Below, piece after piece: positions 27,157 through 37,013 of a stretch of DNA of 64,000 bases; within the stretch, counting starts at the first letter, position 1; each line of letters begins with the position of its first letter. The notes under the pieces were generated by a model. The model saw only the letters and a list, made by a program, of their open reading frames with translations, searched no databases and had not been told where the DNA came from. The position numbers and the translations under genes are program-made. The stretch spans positions 1 through 64,000 of the forward strand of contig CALYLO010000017.1 in NCBI GenBank assembly GCA_944800085.1. Direction: 5' to 3'. This DNA is from Paenibacillus melissococcoides. Its GTDB lineage: Bacteria > Bacillota > Bacilli > Paenibacillales > Paenibacillaceae.

Positions 27157-28692
27157 CACTAGCGTTGCATAGAACCTGACATGAAGAAGACTTTAAACTC
27201 CAGATACGGAACTAATAATCATTATTTATATATATTTACAGTTTCTTTTTTCCTAGCAAAGCCAAAAGTCGATCTCCTCCTAAACCATAGGAACATGTTA
27301 CCATCAAATGTTAATATGCCATTATTACCTATTTAATCACCACTTTAACGGTCTTACATTGCTTTGGGTGTTTTCGTGGTCGACCACCCTTTCGTTTCTT
27401 CCGCCTGCCCTTCGAGTGCTTGGTTGGTTTGCGGTGCAGTGCCATCAAAAATTGATCCCACGTTTTATTCATATAGACCCGAAGCAGCTTTAGAAATGAC
27501 CATAGCGTTTGAGTGGTGTCAGCCTCCTTCCGGACCAACATGACTAAACCATATGCGATGAAGGCTAAAAAAATCTGGTTCCATACTGCCTCTGGATGGA
27601 AACTGTACAAATGGACTAAGCTCATATGTTGCTTCATCCATTTAAAGAATAATTCAATCATCCAGCGGCGCCGATAAGTCTCGCAGATTTGGGCTGCGGA
27701 CTTATCCCAGACATTCGTAAGCACACGGTACTGGCGGTTCTTCTCATCGGTATACTCCACTAACCGGAGCTGGGCTTCTATCACATGGCCTTCTTCATCC
27801 TTGTAGCTCACGATCACGTCAGCATCACGCACCACAGGCGTCGTTTCATCGATCTCGTGCTCGCAGATGATCGCCGTCTTGTTGCTTTTCTTAATGCGTG
27901 CCACGAAGCGTAGATTATCATCCAGCCACTGCTTATAGTGACCATATGTGATGTACCCGCGATCCAAAACATGAATGGCATCTTTATCGATCACCAGATC
28001 CAAAGCCACTTCGCTGTCAGCAACGCCTCGTGTGGAACAAACAATGTTTTCGGGATAGACGGTATCGGGGTCGCAAACAGCAAGTTTGGTGTGGATCTTT
28101 ACCCCGTTGCTGTGTTTCGAGCAGTAGGCCCATTTTCCAGCGACATCAGGGAGTGTAAGTACCGTTGAATCGACAATGCTCAGTTTCCCGATGCCGGGGA
28201 TACCCTGCTTCGGATAAAGTTGTTGCAAACGTTGTGTCACTTGAATCCATAGCTGCTGCAACACCGGTAAAGGCAACGCTCTGAGTGTACGTACGAGTTG
28301 GGAAGCGCTAATGGATTTCAAGTGGATCGCCTGCTGCAGCTGTTCGTTCGCACGCAACGCGTTGCAGATATCTTCGAGGTCCGTGCGTTTATTCAATTGA
28401 GCATCAATGAGTAGTTTGATCGCTCTCACGAGTGTAAACTTTCGTCGATAATTGAAGATTGGGAATTCGTCGTCCGAGAGCTGAATCAAATTTAGGCATT
28501 TACAAATGACGGTCTGATCTGGTATATTACCCATGGTCTATTTCTCCTTTTGGTGAGGGATTGGGTAACATGCCTATCCTTCAACATTAGGAGATTTTTT
28601 TATGAGTTACCAGATATAATCGATCAATAAATTGAAGAAAAAGTCATTAATGAGAAATATATTTTCATGTCAGGTTTGGTGCAATGCTAGTG
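27157..28692 (-). mobile_element. IS4-family insertion sequence in the second tniQ gene
   Basis: The 1536-bp element has inverted ends CACTAGCGTTGCATAGAACC and, at the other side, CACTAGCATTGCACCAAACC. It is flanked by the 9-bp target duplication CCTTAATGG at 27148-27156 and 28693-28701. The intact duplication indicates simple and fairly recent transposition. It belongs to a different IS4 subgroup from the IS231-like copies. Confidence 0.95.
27329..28534 (-). CDS. IS4-family transposase
   Basis: 401 residues, intact. Catalytic positions are visible in SIVDSTVLTLPD (D), HVLDRGYITYG (D) and the Y-(2)-R-(3)-E-(6)-K signature YRRRWMIELFFKWMK. A basic C-terminus (KGRRKKRKGGRPRKHPKQ) probably aids DNA binding. 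It moves the element at 27157-28692. Confidence 0.95.
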   Translation of the reverse strand: MGNIPDQTVICKCLNLIQLSDDEFPIFNYRRKFTLVRAIKLLIDAQLNKRTDLEDICNALRANEQLQQAIHLKSISASQLVRTLRALPLPVLQQLWIQVTQRLQQLYPKQGIPGIGKLSIVDSTVLTLPDVAGKWAYCSKHSNGVKIHTKLAVCDPDTVYPENIVCSTRGVADSEVALDLVIDKDAIHVLDRGYITYGHYKQWLDDNLRFVARIKKSNKTAIICEHEIDETTPVVRDADVIVSYKDEEGHVIEAQLRLVEYTDEKNRQYRVLTNVWDKSAAQICETYRRRWMIELFFKWMKQHMSLVHLYSFHPEAVWNQIFLAFIAYGLVMLVRKEADTTQTLWSFLKLLRVYMNKTWDQFLMALHRKPTKHSKGRRKKRKGGRPRKHPKQCKTVKVVIK

Positions 28693-29525
28693 CCTTAATG
28701 GATGAAAACCGTGCCGTTGCTTACGCAATAGTTTATGGAACCATGTATCGTTGCTATTAAAGTGAACATGGCATCCCACCTGTACCAATAGATCCTTGCC
28801 CCAGTATTCAACAAATGCAGGAAGGATTGCTCGAAAGGCTCGTCCTCCCATTGTGAAGAGTAAATTCATCTTATTTAACTGAGCTAAATAGAGTTATTGT
28901 AAATAATGTGAATACTTAAATTTATTTCCAAGACTTATTATCCGATGAGACTCCTCTGCAATGAAAATCTGGTTTCTGTCTTCACATGGCAATCTCGAAT
29001 CGGAGTATTCCTTTAACTCGATAATGGACTCCAGTGAAATGAATTCATGCTTATTCCTTCGCTGAGAGAACCAGACCATAGATCTTTTCAACCACAGGTG
29101 ATGTTTGTGACATATCTTCACGCCGGGAAGCTGGTGTGACCTGTGCCAATAAGCTGTACCGAACTGATCACGGTCACTCCGAATGCACGCAGTACAATAT
29201 TGCAACGATTCATTATTCTTTACTCCATTAGCCGGCAATCCCAACTTCATAGGATCGCTTTTAACCGTTCTTTATTCATAAAAGGAGCATAGTAGGCAAA
29301 AAAGGTATGTTTCCATAACAACTCAGTTGCATCTATGGCCCTCCCTGGAATACGATCAGATAGCTTCTGAAGATGACAAGGTAAATCCGTAACAGCGCAA
29401 ACAGTCGCAGAGCCAAAAAGATCTCTCATCGTTTTTTTACAGCTTTCGTTACCAGAATATACGTGATATCTGGCCAATATGCTATATAACAACTCATCAG
29501 GAAACGGTGGCGGAAACAGAATCAT
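28693..29525 (-). pseudogene. Second TniQ/TnsD-like gene, N-terminal part
   Basis: From ATG 29525 it reads MILFPPPFPDELLYSILARY, the standard TniQ start. Near 29250 the frame shifts (a stop after ERLKAIL, then continuation KLGLPANGVKNNESLQYCTA). The TniQ zinc region (CTACIRSDRDQFGTAYWHRS) follows, then an in-frame TAA at 28894-28896 after KYSHYLQ, then the frame continues to the IS boundary. Without the IS5-like insertion the start codon lay 14 bp behind the tnsD stop codon, so the genes formed a tnsD-tniQ2 operon. In Tn7-like elements a second TniQ usually serves a second class of target sites. Confidence 0.85.
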
Positions 29526-29531
29526 TTAATT

Positions 29532-31158
29532 AGGGCTTGCTGAACAATCATTTTTCAAAGGTTTTACAAGGATTTCTGGACTCTAACTCGAAATAAAATG
29601 CAAGGAGAATGCGAATTTCTTGCAAAAAATCGTGCACGTGGAGTGAGCCGACATGTATCGTAGAACCGAAAGCCAGCTTCAGTTGTTCGAAGATTTCTAC
29701 TTGCCGTTTGGCGGTAAATTAAATAAGGAGAACCGTTGGGTTCAACTGGCCGCTATCATCCCGTGGTGGCGGGCAGAAGAACTCTACGCGAAGTCGTTCA
29801 AGAAATCAATGCGCGGTCAGATCCCTTTGTCTGTTCGTATGGCTTTGGGAGCGCTGTACATTCAGGAACGTATGCAGCTCGATGATCGAGAGACGGTCCA
29901 GCAGATCGCCGAAAATCCGTACTACCAGTACTTCCTTGGGCTGCCGGCGTTCCAAGATAAGCCTCCGTTCCATCACTCGCTGTTGACCCATTTCCGCAAG
30001 CGATTGGGTGCGGATGTCATTGAACGAATCAACGATTGGATTTTGGAAGAGGACGCAGAGCGAAAGAAGCAGGAACAAAACAAGAGCGATCCTCAAGATC
30101 CTCCAGGCAGCGGCCATGGCTCTGATGGAACATCCGTTAATGAAGACGGCAAAAGCAAAGAGAAACCATGCAACAAAGGCACCTTGATGCTCGACGCGAC
30201 CTGCGCACCGGCCGACATCTCGTATCCGACCGATTTGAAATTATTGAACGAGGCGCGGGAAAAACTCGAAGCGATCATCGATGTTCTGCACGAGCCTTTC
30301 GTCGGGAAGGCCAAGAAACCGAGAACGTATCGTCAAACCGCCCGCAAACGCTACCTCGAGATCGCCAAGAAACGGCGAACGGGTGCCAAAGCCATCCGGA
30401 AAGCGGTTGGCAAACAGCTTCGTTATGTTTCGCGTAATCTTCGCATCATCGAAATGCTGGCAGCGAAAAGCAGCTTGAATCAACTGGGTTCGCAGCAGTA
30501 TCGGCAATTGCTCGTCATTTCCGAGCTGTATCGTCAACAGCAAGAGATGTACGACAAACGGACACACTCGGTGGAAGATCGAATCGTCAGTCTTTCCCAA
30601 CCGCATGTACGGCCGATTGTCCGCGGGAAAGTGAATGCTCCCGTCGAGTTTGGAGCAAAGCTGGCGATCAGTCTGGTGGACGGTTACGCTCGAATGGAGA
30701 AGCTGTCCTGGGATAACTTCAACGAAAGCATGACACTGAAAGCTTCCGTGGAGTCGTTCGTCCAGCGATATGGGTGTTATCCGGAAGCCATTCTAGCCGA
30801 CCAAATCTACCGAAATCGGGAGAACCTTCGCTATTGTAAGGAGCACGGCATCCGTTTGAGTGGTCCAAACTTAGGGCGTCCGAAGAAAGAAGCGGAACCC
30901 GATCGGAACCAGGCCAGACAGGATGCTTCAATGCGTAACGCAATCGAAGGAAAATTCGGAGAAGGCAAACGCTCCTACGGACTGGGGCGTATTCGAGCAC
31001 GCCTTCGAGAGACAAGCGAAACGGTCATTGCCCTGCAACTGCTTGTTATGAATCTCGAACGCAAGCTGCGCGTTCTCTTTTTGCCGATTTTCATACTGCT
31101 GCTGAATCTGTGCCGTCAGCCTCTGTGGGCCTAAAAGGCAATATGTTCAGCAAGCCCT
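29532..31158 (+). mobile_element. IS5-family-like insertion between tnsD and the second tniQ gene
   Basis: Inverted ends AGGGCTTGCTGAACA face each other at 29532 and 31158. The flanks are AATT on both sides (or TTAA, depending on where the end is drawn, because the site TTAATTAA is palindromic). The element is about 1627 bp with a single intact transposase gene. It hit the 14-bp spacer between two genes, so it separates the second tniQ gene from its ribosome binding context without cutting a coding sequence. Confidence 0.92.
29653..31134 (+). CDS. IS5-like (DUF772 type) transposase
   Basis: 493 residues starting MYRRTESQLQLFEDFYLPFG. The N-terminal DUF772-type region includes HHSLLTHFRKRLG. 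The catalytic core follows: MLDATCAPADISYPTDLKLL, then AILADQIYRNRENLRYC, then a C-terminal DDE part with RNAIEGKFGEGKRSYGLGRI. It moves the element at 29532-31158 and seems functional. Confidence 0.93.
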   Translation: MYRRTESQLQLFEDFYLPFGGKLNKENRWVQLAAIIPWWRAEELYAKSFKKSMRGQIPLSVRMALGALYIQERMQLDDRETVQQIAENPYYQYFLGLPAFQDKPPFHHSLLTHFRKRLGADVIERINDWILEEDAERKKQEQNKSDPQDPPGSGHGSDGTSVNEDGKSKEKPCNKGTLMLDATCAPADISYPTDLKLLNEAREKLEAIIDVLHEPFVGKAKKPRTYRQTARKRYLEIAKKRRTGAKAIRKAVGKQLRYVSRNLRIIEMLAAKSSLNQLGSQQYRQLLVISELYRQQQEMYDKRTHSVEDRIVSLSQPHVRPIVRGKVNAPVEFGAKLAISLVDGYARMEKLSWDNFNESMTLKASVESFVQRYGCYPEAILADQIYRNRENLRYCKEHGIRLSGPNLGRPKKEAEPDRNQARQDASMRNAIEGKFGEGKRSYGLGRIRARLRETSETVIALQLLVMNLERKLRVLFLPIFILLLNLCRQPLWA

Positions 31159-31170
31159 AATTAACCCCAG

Positions 31171-33117
31171 TCAATAAAAATTATTATTACTCGGACTCTT
31201 AACCATCGTTTGAACTTGTTCTTCTACCCACTTCTTAGTGATTTCCGAGCCTTTTCGATAGGCTGGAAAATAGCTCTGAATTAACTTTAATGAACACTTC
31301 CTGTACCTTGAATGTTCAAACCATGCAACAACTTGGGGGAGTCTGCGTACAAGGCACTGATCTATGGACTCAACATGTTGCTCAAGATACTGAATCGTTT
31401 TAGGTAGAGCATCAGAATAATTGTAGACCCTAGACTGAACGTAGGAAGGCAGTCTGCGAAAAATTTCTGCTTTGCAGATCCGAGTCTTTGGCGGATTGCG
31501 ATTAACTTCTTCAAACGCCTGAGCTACCATAGCATAAAGGTCATCATCCATAGATTCTCGTTTTAATTCTTTGGGAAGACTTCGACGTGGTGGTAATTGA
31601 GCTTCCATCCAATTTCGGTCATATTTCATGACCCAATCGTAGCGGTGAATATTATATCTCCTTAATTCTGATCGAGTTGCCTTCGGTCCAAGGACCTTTA
31701 AGGCACACAAAACTGTTTCTTTACACGTTTCTAATTTAGGCCTCATAGTTGCAGCGGCCTGTCTAGGACCTAGCTCTAATTGTTTAGTGATCAGTTCCAT
31801 ATCAATTTCCTGTGAATCATTTCGTATTTTTTTTCGATAAAGGCTTAAATACTTACGTACGGATGTTTTATTAGACAGCAACTTTATGGATATTTCATTT
31901 ATATTCAATCCCTCTTGGTAATAGCGAGCCGCCAATTCAATAAATAGATGTCCTCTAGTTTCAATGGAGAATTGTTCTTCATTTTCTTCCTTCGGGTGAC
32001 CTTTCCGGGTATAGATTAATCCACAGTGAGGACACGTAAAATTTCCCGTTATCCATTCATGAGCCTTTCGTTTGCATCTGGTAATGATCTTTTGTCTATA
32101 GAAAGGACAAATATTGTTTACACAAATCCAAGGTCCATTGCCAAAAGGAATTTGAATGGCATAACTAGCACTCTCCTTATTTAGAAAGCTTTTGACTGAA
32201 CCAGACAGGAAACGCATTAGTAACAAATATATCGATATCCACTTACGCAAATGTTGTTTATTTAAGAATTCCACCATATACTTCTCATTGAACAATGTGT
32301 CGATGGAAATTCCAAGTGCTTTCAGATAGTCCTCACCAAAATGTTCGACACACTCCGTAAGCAATCTCTTTTTGAAAATGTAGTCTCCTCTAAAATGAAT
32401 GAACTCCCTACTGCCGATATCCGCAATTAGCTTGGTGTATAGAATATCCAAGTTCAGTTCCGTAGCATTCATAAGACTGTACACATCGGCAAGATAGTTC
32501 TCAACGGCTGCTCCTAACCTGACTTCATCCCCCCGCGATCTGATAGGATGACCGTTAGTACAACGAGGTTCATGAAGGAATAAGCTTCCCGTGTCAGTTC
32601 CAAACGGGGTACCACACACCTGGCAATGCGTAAGAAGAGGAATTGCGTGCTTCGGACATACGCTAACATTACAAAATTGGTGCATACGATGCAAATAACA
32701 TTCGCCGAACATTTTAAAGTCTTCTTCTAGGCATAAGGGGCAATAATGGGCATAGAAATGAATCAGGTTTTGACGCTGCCGTTGCATTAGTAATTTCACA
32801 TTCATCGGTGAGGGTGTTACTTCCAACATGGAATCTAAAAAGTTAGCATGTTTTGCTTCATCCATGAACGGACGATATAATGGGTAAAACGTATGGTTTT
32901 GTATTATGCTCATGAGGAACTGATCTGAAACCCCTAGCTGAATCTTTAAGCGCATTAGTTGTTGAGGGTATAAAATGGGTTTAGATATGGCTCGTCCGAT
33001 TAATTCCTTCCGGCTTTTGATATAAGAAGAATAAGGAGATCTCAAGTGGTAACGGAAAAGGATACTCCTATAGTCTTCGTCAGGAAGGAAAGGAGGCAAC
33101 GCTATAATATGTCCCAT
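31171..33117 (-). CDS. tnsD: TnsD/TniQ-type target-site selector of a Tn7-like transposon
   Basis: 648 residues from ATG 33117 (AGGAGG upstream). The TniQ domain opens with LPPFLPDEDYRSILFRYHLR. The zinc site is visible in CPLCLEEDFKMFGECYLHRM ... HQFCNVSVCPKHAIPLLTHC, with a second CCHC region near residue 340 (ICVNNICPFYRQ ... CPHCGLIYTRKG). The C-terminal half carries helix-turn-helix-like DNA-binding segments. In Tn7, TnsD binds a fixed chromosomal site and recruits TnsC. Here it follows tnsC by 15 bp. It is intact. Confidence 0.93.
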   Translation of the reverse strand: MGHIIALPPFLPDEDYRSILFRYHLRSPYSSYIKSRKELIGRAISKPILYPQQLMRLKIQLGVSDQFLMSIIQNHTFYPLYRPFMDEAKHANFLDSMLEVTPSPMNVKLLMQRQRQNLIHFYAHYCPLCLEEDFKMFGECYLHRMHQFCNVSVCPKHAIPLLTHCQVCGTPFGTDTGSLFLHEPRCTNGHPIRSRGDEVRLGAAVENYLADVYSLMNATELNLDILYTKLIADIGSREFIHFRGDYIFKKRLLTECVEHFGEDYLKALGISIDTLFNEKYMVEFLNKQHLRKWISIYLLLMRFLSGSVKSFLNKESASYAIQIPFGNGPWICVNNICPFYRQKIITRCKRKAHEWITGNFTCPHCGLIYTRKGHPKEENEEQFSIETRGHLFIELAARYYQEGLNINEISIKLLSNKTSVRKYLSLYRKKIRNDSQEIDMELITKQLELGPRQAAATMRPKLETCKETVLCALKVLGPKATRSELRRYNIHRYDWVMKYDRNWMEAQLPPRRSLPKELKRESMDDDLYAMVAQAFEEVNRNPPKTRICKAEIFRRLPSYVQSRVYNYSDALPKTIQYLEQHVESIDQCLVRRLPQVVAWFEHSRYRKCSLKLIQSYFPAYRKGSEITKKWVEEQVQTMVKSPSNNNFY

Positions 33118-33132
33118 GGCACCCTATGCCTC

Positions 33133-34833
33133 CTAAACAATAATGAATTCATCAAACTTGGCTACCATTCCACCTTCTCGTAGAGCTTCATCTATTGTTT
33201 TTCCAACGGTAGAAGACTGTTGTACGATTTTTCGAATGTCGTCCTTCTCGAACAAAAGCTTATGAGTCCGGTTTCGTTTACTGTTTTTATATTTTCCATT
33301 TGACTCCTTCATCGGAATGAGCTGTTTTTCCCCTAATACATGTTTTGCAACCTCAAGAAAAAGCAGTTCTTTGTCATCGCAATCTGGCTGCTCTCTTTCA
33401 ACCAGTTGGGCATGTTCCTCTGCCTTTGCTAGTGTGCACCCCATTTGGACAGCAAAACTAACCATTTGATCAAACCGTATCTTTCGGTTACGCTGAAGAA
33501 GAATCCTTCTGTGTTCCTCCGACATTTGACCATCTACTTGAACACGATGTTGAACTTCAAGCAGGTATCGATTGAATGCTATCCAATCCGGCTTCAGATC
33601 CTCGAACTCCTCTGGATCGACATCTTCCCCTTTTCGAATGCGTTCAAAAATCGGTTGTACCAGTCTTAATGTTTTATTTGATACCTCCTCAATCATGTCC
33701 AATGTCATGACTTCATCGTCGCTATACAAAATCGCGTGGGACTGAACGTGCATAAACAACTTTACTGCAAAATCCGGGATCCCGATGGTATGATAATACA
33801 TCGCTACCTTCAATTCGTTTGATAACTTGGTTGGAGTCTTTGTATATTGCAAATCCCATAAATTTTCAATGAATTGTTCCCATTCCCAATCATCCTTCAT
33901 TCGATCCATTATATTCTCCGCATAGCCATCCGGAACCCCCCTCCTACAATTAGCCAGACAGGTTCGGAATAAGTACATTGCTTTGAATGTTCCAATCATG
34001 ATTATGGGAATACCGATGGAGTTGGTTAGCTCTGTCATAAAATCAATAATCATTTTATTGTCCCCACCAGATTGAGCGCGATTAATTCGCTGGATCTCAT
34101 CTATGACAAGAACCCCCAAACTGATTAAACCTGCTACTTTTGCCATCCTTTTTGCCAATACTTCAATTCGTCCATCTTTTTCCGCCAGATCCTCATAATA
34201 TGTGGTTCCTAGCAAATCATCTACAGCGGTGTAGAAGTTTCTACATAAAGCTCCTACAGACTTATTACTTGGACATTCGATTTTTAACCAGACAACCTGT
34301 TTGCATGGTAAGGGCTGTTCCTTATACTTTGAGTGGTGAATGACTTGGGGAAAAAGTTGTAGTAATTTATCATATGTCTTGGATTTGCCCATTCCGCTTA
34401 ATCCAATTTCTGCGCACTGTTGGGCGGTTTGAATATTACCTGCTAGATTGGTTCCATCTTCCCTCACACCCGATACTAGAATTCTATCAAGACCGATAGC
34501 CATTTGCCGATGATAAATGGGCTGTGTAGGGTTTCTAGACTGGTACCCGATCTTGATCATGTTGTACAGATTACGGTATCGGTCAAAGTGAGAGGTTATA
34601 GGCAACGTAATTTGCTGTATAAGTTCCAATCTCGTTTCATCATCCAGCCCCGATATTTCCCCACTATAACGAGGAATGGAATAGAGAGCTTGATATATCG
34701 CTCCTCTAGACAACCGAGGTGAAATAGCTTCAATAAATGGATTACCTTGATATTCTGGAACGATCTGTTCCTGATATTCCGCGGGTATCTGAAAACCTTT
34801 AAGAATTGTATATCGTTCACTACTTCCGCTCAC
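33133..34833 (-). CDS. tnsC: TnsC-type AAA+ regulator
   Basis: 566 residues. Walker A is GLSGMGKSKTYDKLL, Walker B is LGVLVIDEIQRINRA, and a sensor segment IPIIMIGTFKAMYLF follows, as in TnsC ATPases. It overlaps the end of tnsB by 14 bp. TnsC links target selectors such as TnsD to the TnsAB transposase and controls target immunity. Intact and of usual length for TnsC. Confidence 0.95.
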   Translation of the reverse strand: MSGSSERYTILKGFQIPAEYQEQIVPEYQGNPFIEAISPRLSRGAIYQALYSIPRYSGEISGLDDETRLELIQQITLPITSHFDRYRNLYNMIKIGYQSRNPTQPIYHRQMAIGLDRILVSGVREDGTNLAGNIQTAQQCAEIGLSGMGKSKTYDKLLQLFPQVIHHSKYKEQPLPCKQVVWLKIECPSNKSVGALCRNFYTAVDDLLGTTYYEDLAEKDGRIEVLAKRMAKVAGLISLGVLVIDEIQRINRAQSGGDNKMIIDFMTELTNSIGIPIIMIGTFKAMYLFRTCLANCRRGVPDGYAENIMDRMKDDWEWEQFIENLWDLQYTKTPTKLSNELKVAMYYHTIGIPDFAVKLFMHVQSHAILYSDDEVMTLDMIEEVSNKTLRLVQPIFERIRKGEDVDPEEFEDLKPDWIAFNRYLLEVQHRVQVDGQMSEEHRRILLQRNRKIRFDQMVSFAVQMGCTLAKAEEHAQLVEREQPDCDDKELLFLEVAKHVLGEKQLIPMKESNGKYKNSKRNRTHKLLFEKDDIRKIVQQSSTVGKTIDEALREGGMVAKFDEFIIV

Positions 34834-37003
34834 GATTTAGCCGCCTTTCGGTATTTTTTGTCATTAAGAAAGCTTGCAAAGAATTGATTTTCGTAGAAGT
34901 AGGTTCAATATTTGAAAGACTCTTTGTCACTGTTGTAGGAAAGAGAACGACTTCTACTTGTTTCATTCCACTTCGCTTCTCCGTCTTCTCCTGGCGCACT
35001 GTTGTCCAAGCATTGCGACTGGAAAGTGATCGTTTTTCCATTTTCCGAACGATTCGCTTATTTTTATGTCTAGCTGCTTTTGATTTACCTTCTTGCGCAA
35101 CTCTAGTAATAATGGTTTCAGATTTGTTTGTTTCCTTAGCCACAGCATCGAGCTCATATTTGATTTGAGCATGCTCCTTCTTTTCTTTCTTAAGCTGTTT
35201 ATTCTTATATTTAATAATCGTTCTAACGTCTTCGAAATGAAGTCCTTCATAATCTTGAAATCGCTTGTGTAAATAACACGTCCAGAGCGATCCATCTCTC
35301 CCCATCAAGAAAATGCTGCTGCAGTTTCGAGGATCGTAGCGCACTTCAACATGTTTCTTCCCATCGATTTGTTCGTTTTCAAACCATCCCTCTTCCAAGC
35401 CACGCTCACTGACATAAGACATTTTTTCAAATACGATGCCTGCCCGCGTCACCAAGCCCTCACCCTTGGGCAGCAGATTGTAACGAATGAGATCCCGAGG
35501 CATCTCGTGAAGTAAGTTTCGTTTCATTCCCCAGTTCCATACGGAGATAGGCGTTAAGGCTACTTTCTCCTCATACATCTCTTTAGTAACCACGAAGTAA
35601 TCACTCAGTCCACCTTTGTTAAATTCAAGGACATAGAGGATAACCAGTTTCGTAAATAACTCAATCGAGCATACCGCATCATTGGCAGGGTTCTTGTCCC
35701 CTCGATTACGATGTTCTTTCCGTACCGCTCCTTTGACCAAGTCACGAATTCTAAGGTTAAAATGGCGATGCTGTTGCTCTACAAAGGGTTTTAAATCACC
35801 TCGATAAGACGGTGGGTTCCCAACCCTAACATTCAGGTTGACCAAGTTATTGGAGTTGCGGCTTTTCATTTCCCCACGATCACCAACTATAAATTTGGGC
35901 AGGTGATGACATGGCCACTCGTCTTCCGTAATTTCTATGCCGTATTTAGCACAGTAGTCGACTTTATCCGTAGCTGCATTTTCTAGTGCAACCATCTGTT
36001 CCTCCCAAGAAGGATTCTTACATACATGCACGCCAGCAATCATTCGACTCATAACATCCTTGACGAAATAAACATGAGCACGCCCGATCTCCGTCTGGTG
36101 ATCGACTGACATTAAAATGATGTCCGCTGGCGTCGAGTCGACTTCGAATAAAGCACCTGGCCCCTGAAGATGTTCCTCAGGTGTACCCATAAATGCCCGG
36201 GCTTCCATTTCTCCTTTTCTGTTACCGTATTTGGCCGAATATTTTTGTTTTACGTTATATTGATTGTTATACCAGTATCGGAATTGCCGTTCAGTTGGAC
36301 AATTCTTCTCCTCCACAATAGGAACAAGGACCCCATGCTTTCGATAGTATCCCTCATGATAGAATTCTCCTACCATATGTCGGTAGGTCTCTTTTATACT
36401 TTTCCCCTCACTTACATGAAATTTCCTAATTGCCTTCTCGAATATATCTTTATCCTTATTAGTAACGAAATACGTATTGCCATCCTCAGCTTTGGGACCA
36501 GTTTTACGTAAGATGTTTCTGGATTCACTAGGCACCCCGCAATCGACATAATTACAAAGTAATCCATTAATCGATTTTCCATAGAACCAGTATTTTTTGA
36601 GCCACTCATAAATTATTTTTTTGGGTTTACCTGTTTGATTAACAGTTTCTTTGATTAGCTTCCCACGTAGCTTGGAGATATAGATGTCGGGCTCTTGTGT
36701 AACAAGATCTTTGATTACCTCCCACTTTTTATTACGACTGACTTCATACTTGGACAAATAGGACTCATCAGGAGACATTATCCGAAGGTCTGGATCCATG
36801 GAGATGATCTTTACATGATGGTTTTCAATGAGTGTAATGAGTTCATGGTAATCACGGAAGACCGGAATTGAAATATTTTTACTATTATTAATACCTATTA
36901 ACACAAGTCGAGTACTATCCGGTGATATCCATAGCACCCGCTCATAAGCGAAACTATCGTCGTCGCGGAGTTGAAACTGGATAATATTGTTTTCTATGAT
37001 CAT
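34820..37003 (-). CDS. tnsB: TnsB-type DDE transposase
   Basis: 727 residues. Helix-turn-helix-like N-terminal part, then the retroviral-integrase-type core with FEVDSTPADIILMS (D), KFIVGDRGEMKSR (D) and PFVEQQHRHFNLR (E). A Mu-type beta-barrel and a long basic tail follow. It binds the transposon ends and joins the 3-prime ends to target DNA. It starts 10 bp after tnsA, behind AGGAGAG. Intact. Confidence 0.95.
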   Translation of the reverse strand: MIIENNIIQFQLRDDDSFAYERVLWISPDSTRLVLIGINNSKNISIPVFRDYHELITLIENHHVKIISMDPDLRIMSPDESYLSKYEVSRNKKWEVIKDLVTQEPDIYISKLRGKLIKETVNQTGKPKKIIYEWLKKYWFYGKSINGLLCNYVDCGVPSESRNILRKTGPKAEDGNTYFVTNKDKDIFEKAIRKFHVSEGKSIKETYRHMVGEFYHEGYYRKHGVLVPIVEEKNCPTERQFRYWYNNQYNVKQKYSAKYGNRKGEMEARAFMGTPEEHLQGPGALFEVDSTPADIILMSVDHQTEIGRAHVYFVKDVMSRMIAGVHVCKNPSWEEQMVALENAATDKVDYCAKYGIEITEDEWPCHHLPKFIVGDRGEMKSRNSNNLVNLNVRVGNPPSYRGDLKPFVEQQHRHFNLRIRDLVKGAVRKEHRNRGDKNPANDAVCSIELFTKLVILYVLEFNKGGLSDYFVVTKEMYEEKVALTPISVWNWGMKRNLLHEMPRDLIRYNLLPKGEGLVTRAGIVFEKMSYVSERGLEEGWFENEQIDGKKHVEVRYDPRNCSSIFLMGRDGSLWTCYLHKRFQDYEGLHFEDVRTIIKYKNKQLKKEKKEHAQIKYELDAVAKETNKSETIITRVAQEGKSKAARHKNKRIVRKMEKRSLSSRNAWTTVRQEKTEKRSGMKQVEVVLFPTTVTKSLSNIEPTSTKINSLQAFLMTKNTERRLNRERK

Positions 37004-37013
37004 ATTATCTCTC

